Source: Spirochaetae bacterium HGW-Spirochaetae-2 (GTDB lineage: Bacteria > Spirochaetota > Spirochaetia > Sphaerochaetales > Sphaerochaetaceae). From it: a stretch of DNA of 64,000 bases. The stretch is from assembly GCA_002839355.1 (NCBI GenBank), contig PGXW01000003.1:1-64000 (forward strand), in the 5' to 3' direction. The notes under the pieces were generated by a model. It searched no databases, was not told the origin of the DNA, and worked only from the letters and a program-made list of their open reading frames with translations. Below, one piece after another: positions 33,529 to 41,312 of the stretch (within the stretch, counting starts at the first letter, position 1; each line of letters starts with the position of its first letter). The position numbers and the translations under genes are program-made.

Positions 33529-34809
33529 CTATTGGATACCGAAGAACAGGTTCGGCAAGTAGAGGGAAAGTTGCGGGAAAATGTTCACCAACGCAAGGAC
33601 AAGCAATAGTGGTGGGAGGAAGACCATAACTGTCTTGGCCACCTTTTCGACCGAAACCTCGGCAACCCCGCTCAGAACGAACAGCACTGTCCCGAAGGGA
33701 GGGGTGAGTGTTCCGATTACCAGGTTCAAGATGATGATGATACCGAACTGGACCGGATCCAAACCCAAGGACACGACTATCGGCAACAAGACCGGAACCA
33801 ACAGGTTGATCGAAGCGATCGTTTCCATGAAGAGTCCTACTACCAACAAGAGGACGTTGATCAACAGAATAATCATCCATGGGGACATGTTCGACTGTTG
33901 AACGACGAGCATGAGCTTCTGGGGAATCTGTTCCCGTGCAAGGATATTGGAGAACAATGCTGCCGAAGCGACAATGATCAAAACCTGTACGGAAGTGACC
34001 ATGGATTCCCTTACAGCCTTCATGAAGCTCTTCCGGTCGATATCCTTGTAGAAGAGTCCTAGCAGCAACGCATACAAACAGGCAACTGCCGCAGCTTCTG
34101 TCGGGGTGAAATATCCTGTGAAAATTCCACCAAGGATGATTACCGGAGTCATCAACGAGAGGAAAGCCTTCCTCGATGCGTTGAACTTCTCCATGAAGGT
34201 TGTCCTGGTTCCACGGGGACAGTGCCAACGGTCATGAAGCGCCAATACCATGATTGCGAGAGCGACAGCCATGAGGAATCCAGGAACGACACCGGCCGCG
34301 AACAATCTACCGATCGAGGTCGATGCGATAACACCGTAGACGACCATGGGCATGCTGGGAGGTATGATAGGTCCGATCAAGGACGAGGCGGCGGTGACAC
34401 CAATCGTCATACGGTCATCGTACCCCGCCTCGCGCATAGCTTTGATTTCAATTGACCCGAGGCCACCGGCATCGGCGATAGCGGCACCCGACATTCCTGC
34501 GAATATAACGCTGGCAATGATATTCACATACGCCAATCCACCCTTCACACGCCCCATGCCGATACGGCAGGAATCGAAGATACGGGAGGTAATTCCACCC
34601 GAGTTCATCAAATTGGCGGCGAGTATGAAGAAGGGGACGGCAAGCAGGCTGTAGGTGTTGATTCCCGCAATCATCCTTTGGATAGCAACAAAATTCACAA
34701 ACCCCGGGTTGTTCAATACATACATGAACGAAGGGATTCCCACAGCCACTGCGACAGGAAGTCCAAGAGCAAGCAAAACAAACAGCAACAACGTCATTAC
34801 AATAATCAT
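33529..34809 (-). CDS. TRAP transporter large permease (DctM family), second system
   Basis: A 426-residue membrane protein with about 12 helices; G-M-S-G-A-A-I-A-D (about 108-116), P-P-S-M-P-M-V and L-T-P-P-F-G-T are typical. It partners the dctQ at 34806 (4-bp overlap) and the dctP at 36429. It is the last gene of the operon, followed by a strong terminator. Confidence 0.93.
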   Translation of the reverse strand: MIIVMTLLLFVLLALGLPVAVAVGIPSFMYVLNNPGFVNFVAIQRMIAGINTYSLLAVPFFILAANLMNSGGITSRIFDSCRIGMGRVKGGLAYVNIIASVIFAGMSGAAIADAGGLGSIEIKAMREAGYDDRMTIGVTAASSLIGPIIPPSMPMVVYGVIASTSIGRLFAAGVVPGFLMAVALAIMVLALHDRWHCPRGTRTTFMEKFNASRKAFLSLMTPVIILGGIFTGYFTPTEAAAVACLYALLLGLFYKDIDRKSFMKAVRESMVTSVQVLIIVASAALFSNILAREQIPQKLMLVVQQSNMSPWMIILLINVLLLVVGLFMETIASINLLVPVLLPIVVSLGLDPVQFGIIIILNLVIGTLTPPFGTVLFVLSGVAEVSVEKVAKTVMVFLPPLLLVLALVNIFPQLSLYLPNLFFGIQ

Positions 34810-35291
34810 TGGGCTCCCCCTTCATGTTTTATGATTACGTGGTAGATACTCTGAATTTCCCGGAAAAGATACCCTGCCGCACCGAGTGGAACACAGATGT
34901 ACAGCCAAGTCTGTCGGATCTGCAACCCGGGGGAGCGGAAATTCCAAGATCTGATCGCAAGTTGCAGCCCAAACCATACGAGCATCACCATGAATACGAC
35001 ATTCAGGATCTTCTTGATTACGAACAATGCCAGTTGGGTCTTCTTGCCAACACGAACATTGATAAAATCGAAAAACATTTCGATCTTGATATGGGCATTG
35101 ATCTTACGCAAGAAGCCGATGCCGATGAAACTGATCCAGACATTGAGATACTGGGAGACCTCGACACTCCAGGCGAACGAGATACCGAATATCGATCGCA
35201 TGAATACTTGGAACAGCATTACCGTACAGATGATCAAAAATACTGCGATCGGCACGTACTCTTCAATAAAATCATACAGTCTTTTTATCAT
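34806..35291 (-). CDS. TRAP transporter small permease (DctQ family), second system
   Basis: A 161-residue membrane protein with four helices (about 12-32, 45-62, 88-108 and 128-148). It overlaps the Zn-dehydrogenase stop upstream and the dctM start downstream by 4 bp each, so the dehydrogenase, DctQ and DctM are translationally coupled. Confidence 0.9.
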   Translation of the reverse strand: MIKRLYDFIEEYVPIAVFLIICTVMLFQVFMRSIFGISFAWSVEVSQYLNVWISFIGIGFLRKINAHIKIEMFFDFINVRVGKKTQLALFVIKKILNVVFMVMLVWFGLQLAIRSWNFRSPGLQIRQTWLYICVPLGAAGYLFREIQSIYHVIIKHEGGAQ

Positions 35292-36322
35292 TTCCTCTCC
35301 CCTTCTGGCATATCGACAAGTATCTTCATGACACTTCCACGGTTTTCAGACCAATATCGGAAAGCCTCGGCCAATTCGGAAAAAGCGAACCTATTGGTGA
35401 CCAACAGCTCCTTCAGGGCCGGGTTAGAGCGCAGGTTGTCGCGGGACCCCTCGAAATCGGCTTTCAGTGCGTTCCTCGATCCATAGACACTCAACTCCTT
35501 GCTCACAATCGGCTTTGTGTTGAACGGTATGGTATCCGTATGGTACCCGACAAATACTATAGTCGCGGCGACCGCCGTCCTGCTCAATGCAGACTCGACG
35601 ATCTTTGCGGAACCAACCGCATCGAACACGATATCAAGTCCCATTCCACCGCTGAGCTTGTCGATAGTGGAATCGAATTCGGCATCTTTTATGTCCAAAG
35701 CATAATCGGCTCCGAGGCGGAGCGCAAGGTCAAGTTTGTCCGCCGCCACATCGGCGACAATGACTTTTGCTCCCAACCTCTTCAACTCGATGAGTATTCC
35801 TACACCGATTATTCCAAGTCCATAGAGGAGGACAAGCTTTCCAGCCACCGCAGGAACGCGGTTTGCGGCATGACGTCCGACACTCAACGGTTCGACAAGC
35901 GCTATATCCGAGTAGTCCATTCCATCACAGGGAATGAAGTCGTCATGGTGCACGGTCATAAACGGTCTTGCGGCGCCTGGCCGGGCAACCCCCATGGTCC
36001 GATTGGTCGAACATGTGTTGAACCGCCCACTTCTACATGCGGGACAGACCCCGCATTTGGTATAGGGCATGACCGTACCACGAGATCCGACAGCAATACC
36101 TGACGGAACACCAGGACCGATTTCCACCACTTCACATGCAATCTCATGCCCGGGGATAATGGGGTACTCGACCATAGGGTTATGACCTTGGTATGTCTTC
36201 AAATCACTCCCACACAACCCAAGTACTTTGACGGCGACTACGATTTCCCCATTACGTGGCGAGATATGGTCGATCGTCGTAAAAGCACACTGTTCCTTTT
36301 GTTCGATGGCAAAGGCCTTCAT
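35288..36322 (-). CDS. Zinc-dependent alcohol/sugar dehydrogenase (MDR family), second
   Basis: A 344-residue medium-chain dehydrogenase with catalytic C-G-S-D-L-K (about residue 37), G-H-E (about 60), structural C-G-V-C-P-A-C-R-S-G-R-F-N-T-C and cofactor loop G-L-G-I-I-G. It lies between dctP and dctQ of the second TRAP system, an unusual insertion that ties the enzyme to the imported substrate. GAGGGG precedes the ATG. Confidence 0.87.
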   Translation of the reverse strand: MKAFAIEQKEQCAFTTIDHISPRNGEIVVAVKVLGLCGSDLKTYQGHNPMVEYPIIPGHEIACEVVEIGPGVPSGIAVGSRGTVMPYTKCGVCPACRSGRFNTCSTNRTMGVARPGAARPFMTVHHDDFIPCDGMDYSDIALVEPLSVGRHAANRVPAVAGKLVLLYGLGIIGVGILIELKRLGAKVIVADVAADKLDLALRLGADYALDIKDAEFDSTIDKLSGGMGLDIVFDAVGSAKIVESALSRTAVAATIVFVGYHTDTIPFNTKPIVSKELSVYGSRNALKADFEGSRDNLRSNPALKELLVTNRFAFSELAEAFRYWSENRGSVMKILVDMPEGERK

Positions 36323-36369
36323 AGTTTTCCCCTCTGGTCTATTTCACAAATCTCATGCCCCTACAGCAA

Positions 36370-36406
36370 AGGAACTGTCGCAGATTGGTACTCCACGACA
36401 GTTCCT
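36370..36406 (-). terminator. Intra-operon hairpin between dctP and the dehydrogenase
   Basis: AGGAACTGTCG and CGACAGTTCCT form an 11-bp perfect stem with a 15-nt loop, continuing TTTGC on the minus strand. It occupies the same position after dctP as the hairpin at 32082-32109. Confidence 0.55.
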
Positions 36407-36428
36407 GTTCAGGACATATTCAGGACGA

Positions 36429-37442
36429 TTACTTCAAGTTCTGGATCTTGGTGTGGAAATCCGCACCATATTCAGCAGCCCACCAGTGGCTGAAATCCTT
36501 GGGCATCGATGCGGTAGCCTTGCGGAAAGCTTCGATATCCGGAGTGATGACTTCAACACCGGCCGCGGCGAATTTGGTCTTCAGGTTGTTGTCCTCGGAA
36601 TCCAAGATATTGACAATATGCTGGGCAGCTTCCTCGAAAGCCTTGGCAAGGATATCCTTGTCGGCAGCACTCAACGCACTGTAAATGGCGTCGTTCATAA
36701 CAAAGAAGGTGGCATTTGTCACGTGGCTGGTGAGGATCACATACTTCTGGACCTCGTAGAACTTCTGTGCATTGATAACCGACATCGGGTTTTCCTGACC
36801 ATCCACAACACCCTGCTGGAGTGCCATGTAGACTTCAGAGAAAGCGATAGGGGTCGGATTAGCGCCCATTGCCTTGGCATATGCCATGGTAACGGTCTGT
36901 TCGGGAACGCGGAGTTTGAAGCCAGCCAGGTCCGCGGGGGTGCGAACAAGCTTGCTGGAGGTCATCTGGCGGATACCATAGGTACTCGCACCAACAATAC
37001 GTCCACCGAACTTCTTGCGGAAGCCTTCGAACAAGGATTGTCCAAGGTCACTCTTTGTGAATGCGAGTACGTGGGCGTTGTTGCGGAAGGTGTACGGCAT
37101 TTCAAGTACGTTGAACGGGCTGTACAATGTTCCGACTTGGCCTGCACCGGCAATGCTTGCATCCAACGAACCAAGCAAGACCTGCTCAAGCAGTTCAGGT
37201 TCGGTTCCGAGTTGTCCGGCCGGGAATACGTTGATATTGATTCGGCCGTTCGAGAGTTCCTTCGCAACTTCAGAAGCTTTTACAGCTCCGGCGTGCCAGG
37301 GGTGTGAAGGATCATAGACATGACCCAGTTTGATTTCCAATGTCTTGCCAGCAACTTCTTGGGAACCTTGGGCGAAAACGGATGCAACCATGCCAATGGA
37401 CATGACTGCAATAAGAGCGAGAAGCAATACCTTCTTTTTCAT
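36429..37442 (-). CDS. TRAP transporter periplasmic binding protein (DctP family), second system
   Basis: A 337-residue secreted protein with a signal peptide about 1-25 ending F-A-Q-G-S-Q-E. F-P-A-G-Q-L-G (about 71-77), K-L-R-V-P (ligand arginine, about 178-182) and A-L-Q-Q-G-V-V-D-G-Q-E-N-P mark it as DctP. The ATG at 37442 follows TTGGAGG; the upstream extension runs into the promoter. It leads the operon dctP-Zn-ADH-dctQ-dctM. Confidence 0.92.
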   Translation of the reverse strand: MKKKVLLLALIAVMSIGMVASVFAQGSQEVAGKTLEIKLGHVYDPSHPWHAGAVKASEVAKELSNGRININVFPAGQLGTEPELLEQVLLGSLDASIAGAGQVGTLYSPFNVLEMPYTFRNNAHVLAFTKSDLGQSLFEGFRKKFGGRIVGASTYGIRQMTSSKLVRTPADLAGFKLRVPEQTVTMAYAKAMGANPTPIAFSEVYMALQQGVVDGQENPMSVINAQKFYEVQKYVILTSHVTNATFFVMNDAIYSALSAADKDILAKAFEEAAQHIVNILDSEDNNLKTKFAAAGVEVITPDIEAFRKATASMPKDFSHWWAAEYGADFHTKIQNLK

Positions 37443-37491
37443 AGCGTACCTCCAAAATGTGATCTGCCCCCGTATGGGAGGAGCAGAACTT

Positions 37492-37520
37492 AGTGTATGG
37501 TATACAATTTCACCTGTCAA
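37492..37520 (-). promoter_or_regulatory. Promoter of the second dctP operon with operator in the spacer
   Basis: On the minus strand TTGACA (37520-37515), a 17-bp spacer and TACACT (37497-37492) follow an A-tract. ATTGTATACCATACAC fills the spacer and -10, matching the operators at 20973, 33175 and 17536. Confidence 0.72.
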
Positions 37521-37961
37521 TCTTTTTTTTTCAGTGAGTCTCTCATGATAAAAAGTCCCAAACCGCGAAATTATTTCAAATTTACGTGAAATTTACCTAT
37601 CACAACCTAGTTTTTATTAAAAAATGGAGTTTTCGCACCCCATAAATAATAAATCTTCGAAAGTAATGTGAATAAATCAGTTACTATTCTTGTATACTAA
37701 ATATGGAACTGGAGTGTTTCTACTCATCTGTTTTCCCGAAAGGTGTCCTATATACAATGAAAGTGTTGAGAAACTGATTGCTGCCGGCTACCGAAAGTAT
37801 GGTATAATCCAATCGATGGGAGAGAAGTTGGACGTATACCAACGGTCCTAACCCGGTGATTTCATATCTGGGACCAGTATGCGACTGAAAGATAGGTCGT
37901 CCATCAAGTTCGGAATCTTTCGGACTACAGAGATTGCTATGAAAAATACATGAGGTGTATG
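37521..37961. other. AT-rich divergent intergenic region
   Basis: About 440 bp between the second dctP and the first of two tandem GntR genes. It holds an operator half-site TTGTATAC at 37690-37697, overlapping a possible TATACT -10 box, which may mark autoregulation of the GntR gene. No convincing ORF was found. Confidence 0.5.
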
Positions 37962-38588
37962 ATGCCACAATATATTGTTCAAGATAGCCTTGCGGATAAA
38001 GTATACAATCTTATCAAAAGCCAAATACTGAGCGGCGAGCTGAAAGGGGGAATGGTCATTCCGGAAGAACATCTCGCCCAGCAATTCGGAGTCTCCAGAA
38101 CCCCGATCCGCGAAGCCATCCGCCGATTGGCCGAATATGGACTGGTGGTACTCAAACCGCGAAGTCATGCCATGGTGTATCAATTCACCGAAAAACAGGC
38201 TAGCGACACTGCAAAAGTACGTCTAGCCCTTGAATTGCTGGCCATAGAATTGTTGACACCGGCCATGGTGAACAAGCACATCACCGAATTGTCCAGGCTC
38301 GCCGCCGACTGCCAGTACAATCTGGTGGTAGGCAACCGTGCGGAACTGTTCGTGAAGGACAGCCTGTTCCACTTGGAGTTGGTCAAATGCACAGAAAACG
38401 AAGCGTTGTTCAGTATGTATGAACGGCTTGATTCCAGAATCCAGTTGCTCCGCATCTCAAAGAACTTCTCGGATGAACTGCTGGGGAATATTATCCACCA
38501 GCACCTGTTGATCATACAATCGTTGAAGAACAACGATATGCAGGCCTGCCGTGAACTCATGACGAAACATGTGAACCACCAGATGTAG
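37962..38588 (+). CDS. GntR-family regulator (FCD), tandem copy 1
   Basis: A 208-residue regulator with a winged helix-turn-helix (about residues 8-70; F-G-V-S-R-T-P-I-R-E-A-I-R) and an FCD domain (about 75-205). The start at 37962 is chosen over ATGs at 37950 and 37959 because GAGG lies 6 nt upstream and it aligns gap-free with its paralogue at 38869. It is divergent from the second TRAP operon, whose promoter carries a matching operator. Confidence 0.88.
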   Translation: MPQYIVQDSLADKVYNLIKSQILSGELKGGMVIPEEHLAQQFGVSRTPIREAIRRLAEYGLVVLKPRSHAMVYQFTEKQASDTAKVRLALELLAIELLTPAMVNKHITELSRLAADCQYNLVVGNRAELFVKDSLFHLELVKCTENEALFSMYERLDSRIQLLRISKNFSDELLGNIIHQHLLIIQSLKNNDMQACRELMTKHVNHQM

Positions 38589-38868
38589 ACCCATACATTT
38601 GGGCCCGCAAGGACTTTCCAGTACTCTCCCCTGCAATGATTGGCAAACGAAGCGAGAGGAGAGGGACCATGGAATGCTCCCTCTCCCGAGCGAGTGCAGG
38701 CAACGTAAGGATCCATACCTCGCCCCTTGGGGCGAAAAAGGAGGCTTTGCCTCCTGGGTCCAGGGCTTGCCCTGGGGGGGTATTGATACCTTTCATTTGC
38801 AATTATTTGTGAGAATTGATATCCTATGAAGCGACGTTGCTGGGATTGTGAACCCATAAGAGGTGGAA
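38589..38868. other. Structured intergenic region between tandem GntR genes
   Basis: Four hairpins in a row: GGAGAGGGA/TCCCTCTCC (38658-38686), CGCCCC-TT-GGGGCG (38721-38734), AGGAGGC-TTT-GCCTCCT (38739-38755) and CCAGGGC-TT-GCCCTGG (38760-38775). They are followed by the dispersed motif at 38777-38800. No ORF is credible here. It resembles the remains of a structured repeat element. Confidence 0.6.
38777..38800 (+). repeat. Dispersed intergenic motif
   Basis: GGGGTATTGATACCTTTCAT followed by TTGC; closely similar to 49042-49064 and to the minus strand of 6430-6451. It directly follows a hairpin. Confidence 0.45.
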
Positions 38869-39495
38869 GTGTCCAAGATAATTGTACAAAGCAGTTTGGC
38901 AGACAAGGTATACGACTTGCTCAAGAGGCAAATCCTATCTGGAGAGATCAAGGGTGGAATGACCATACCCGAAGAGCAACTGGCACAGGAATTCGGCGTA
39001 TCCCGTACACCTATCAGGGAAGCTATCCGTAAACTTTCCGAATATGGTCTGGTGGTACTCAAACCACGCACCCATGCCATGGTATACAAAGTCGATGAGA
39101 AAGAGGCCAAGGATATCGCCAAGGTACGGATTGCATTGGAACAACTTGCTGTGGAAACCCTCACCACACGCTCCATTGAAGACCATGTGGATATCCTTTC
39201 GCGGCTCTCGGCCGAATGCCAATATTATCTGGGAATCGGCAACCGCGCCGAGCTGTTCGTACGTGACAGCCTGTTCCACCTCGAACTGGTCAAGTGTACC
39301 GGCAACAAAGCCCTCTATACGTTGTACGAACGTTTGGATTCACGGGTACAACTGCTTCGGATTGCCCAAAACCGTTCCGACAAGGAGTTGGCTGAAAAAA
39401 TTCATCAACATGGATTGCTTGTCCAATACTTGAGGAATGGAGAGAAACAACTTTGTCTTGATCTGATCGCCGCACATATATCCCACCAGTCCTAG
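38869..39495 (+). CDS. GntR-family regulator (FCD), tandem copy 2
   Basis: A 208-residue paralogue of the gene at 37962, aligning end to end without gaps and with well over half the residues identical. The recognition segment F-G-V-S-R-T-P-I-R-E-A-I-R is the same in both, so the two should read the same DNA site, while the FCD ligand domains differ more. It starts with GTG at 38869 (AGAGG 5 nt upstream); an earlier in-frame GTG at 38863 lacks spacing for a ribosome site. Confidence 0.86.
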   Translation: MSKIIVQSSLADKVYDLLKRQILSGEIKGGMTIPEEQLAQEFGVSRTPIREAIRKLSEYGLVVLKPRTHAMVYKVDEKEAKDIAKVRIALEQLAVETLTTRSIEDHVDILSRLSAECQYYLGIGNRAELFVRDSLFHLELVKCTGNKALYTLYERLDSRVQLLRIAQNRSDKELAEKIHQHGLLVQYLRNGEKQLCLDLIAAHISHQS

Positions 39496-39510
39496 CACGA
39501 TCGTATTCTC

Positions 39511-40425
39511 TCAGACGAATCGCCACGCCTGTTTGAGAGTCCTCTTTGCATTCGCCAAAACAAGATCGGGGTCTTCCCCAGGTTGAGGCTTCACTTCGAA
39601 GCTCACCATCGGACGTTCCAGCTTGTTGAGAAATCCGACTTGCAGCAAAATCCGAAGATAATCCGCCAGTTCTTGCGTATCGTTCTCACTGTCGGGATAC
39701 CCGAAACGGGGATGGTTGTCGCCATATCCAGGCATGTCCCTCCCCCGCATGACGGCATTGCCCATATGCACATGGCTCAAGTAGGGAACCACAGGGAGAA
39801 TATTCTGGTCCAACGTCTCGTGCAGCAGTGGAATATGACTGCTGTCTATCTGCACATTGAAATTGGCGTGTCGTCCCGTTACTTCCCGGGCCAAACGGAC
39901 TACACGATCCACAGGACCAATCAATGAGCATTTCTCGATATCGTAATCGAACACCTCGATCTCAACGACCAGGTCTCCCTTATTCGCAGCATAGGAGCAA
40001 AGGTCCTCAACAGATTCCACCAAGGCCGAGAACGATTCCTCGATCGTGTCTTCGGTGTATCGGCCTGCGAGAAAAGCGAAATGGGAAGCCCCGAATTCAT
40101 ATGCCTCGTCAATCCCTTCCTTCAGGGCCTGTACGGCGAGCAACCTACGATCCGTATCAAGGTCGTTGATATTCAATTTTCGTGAAAGTGTGATCCCTTG
40201 TCCGCCAAACGCCACGCCCCCAAGATGGGCAGTGCGGATCATCGAAATCATTTCTTGGCGTACGGAATTGTCGTTCACATGTCCGACTTCGACAACATCG
40301 AAAAACTCATCGCAAAGGATCTTCTTCATGGAGATGAGTTTCTCATGTTCATCAGGACCTGATTGGGGATAGGATACATGATGGATTGTGCCGATCCGCA
40401 GGTATTGTTCAAAGGAATCGATCAT
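39511..40425 (-). CDS. TIM-barrel sugar isomerase/epimerase-like protein
   Basis: A 304-residue protein of the xylose isomerase-like TIM-barrel superfamily. Candidate metal ligands are V-E-I-E-V-F-D (about residues 153-159), Q-I-D-S-S-H (about 191-196), H-V-H-M-G-N (about 217-222) and S-F-E-V-K-P near the end. The ATG at 40425 overlaps the TGA of the Asp/Glu racemase-like gene (ATGA) and has a GGAGG site. The pair may handle a compound imported by one of the neighbouring systems; function is not assigned. Confidence 0.68.
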   Translation of the reverse strand: MIDSFEQYLRIGTIHHVSYPQSGPDEHEKLISMKKILCDEFFDVVEVGHVNDNSVRQEMISMIRTAHLGGVAFGGQGITLSRKLNINDLDTDRRLLAVQALKEGIDEAYEFGASHFAFLAGRYTEDTIEESFSALVESVEDLCSYAANKGDLVVEIEVFDYDIEKCSLIGPVDRVVRLAREVTGRHANFNVQIDSSHIPLLHETLDQNILPVVPYLSHVHMGNAVMRGRDMPGYGDNHPRFGYPDSENDTQELADYLRILLQVGFLNKLERPMVSFEVKPQPGEDPDLVLANAKRTLKQAWRFV

Positions 40426-41084
40426 TGTCCACCTCCAAGCAGGGATACGATTTCCCGCATACACGAGTCGGGACTGGATAAGACCGGGCATCCACAGATA
40501 CGCTTGACGGAATCGGCCATATGGGCCATGGATGCTTGTGCCAGGACCACCACATCCTGGTTCTTGACTTTCAATGCCATCTTGGCAACCAAGTCGTCGT
40601 GGGTTTGCACATCACCCCTCTTCAACGCGACAATCGCCTCTGGACATACATGCGAGGTAATCTCCACCATGATGCCCGCAGCCTTTGCCTCTTCCAGGAT
40701 TTTTCCGGTCGTAGGGGCCACGGTGCTTGTCGCGGTTGCCAATACGGTTACGTTCTTTCCGAATGTCGCAGCTCTCCGACACATCTCGTCGTCTATCGCA
40801 ACCAGAGGAACCGGGATCGACTGACGCAATGCGGTGACAGCCGGAGTCAATGTAGAACAGGTGACGACAATGATATCGGCTCCCGTCAGGACACAATTGT
40901 ACACATCGTTTGCAAGTCGTTGCCGGTTCGTTTCAGAGAATTCGCCTGTTTCCGCGGGATCGGATGCAAGAAAATCATCCAAAACGTTATGTATCTTCAC
41001 TTTTTCGCCCACCATCTTCTGCAAGGCAGGGCCGAAACTACCATACACACTTCCGACTGTGTGGATCAACGCTATCCTTTTCAT
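40422..41084 (-). CDS. Asp/Glu racemase-superfamily protein
   Basis: A 220-residue protein of the aspartate/glutamate/hydantoin racemase superfamily. The two half-site cysteines are C-S-T-L-T-P-A (about residue 77) and C-G-C-P-V (about 198-200), with V-L-A-T-A-T-S-T-V in the middle. The ATG at 41084 follows GGAG; upstream in-frame starts at 41096 and 41114 lack a site. It is coupled to the TIM-barrel gene by a 4-bp overlap. The dispersed repeat copy C abuts its upstream region, so the repeat may supply its promoter. Confidence 0.72.
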   Translation of the reverse strand: MKRIALIHTVGSVYGSFGPALQKMVGEKVKIHNVLDDFLASDPAETGEFSETNRQRLANDVYNCVLTGADIIVVTCSTLTPAVTALRQSIPVPLVAIDDEMCRRAATFGKNVTVLATATSTVAPTTGKILEEAKAAGIMVEITSHVCPEAIVALKRGDVQTHDDLVAKMALKVKNQDVVVLAQASMAHMADSVKRICGCPVLSSPDSCMREIVSLLGGGQ

Positions 41085-41100
41085 ACCAATCTCCATTCTA

Positions 41101-41260
41101 GTGATCTGTACCATCCTAATCTTTGCTTTTCTTGGGCCTATCGAACAGATGGACTTCGTTCGTGTCAGCTCAGATACCTTTCATATCTTCGCTTCCTTGT
41201 CCTTGCCCTCTGTCCGATCCGCTCCAAGCTCAGCCACAAGTTTATGCTGTTACAGATCAC
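41101..41260. repeat. Dispersed repeat, copy C (full-length, with terminal inverted repeats)
   Basis: A 160-bp element bounded by GTGATCTGTA at 41101 and its exact complement TACAGATCAC at 41260; the imperfect similarity of the two ends extends to about 23 bp. The right 84 bp equal copy A (16-99) with one change. It has no coding capacity. It resembles a miniature inverted-repeat element. Confidence 0.75.
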
Positions 41261-41274
41261 TACCCAATAGCATG

Positions 41275-41300
41275 AAAGGGGGAGCTGAGGCTCCCCCTTT
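41275..41300 (-). terminator. Terminator of the pdxA-TTT operon
   Basis: AAAGGGGGAGC and GCTCCCCCTTT form an 11-bp stem with a 4-nt loop, 12 bp after the tctC stop at 41313. Confidence 0.85.
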
Positions 41301-41312
41301 CCACACGAGGCA

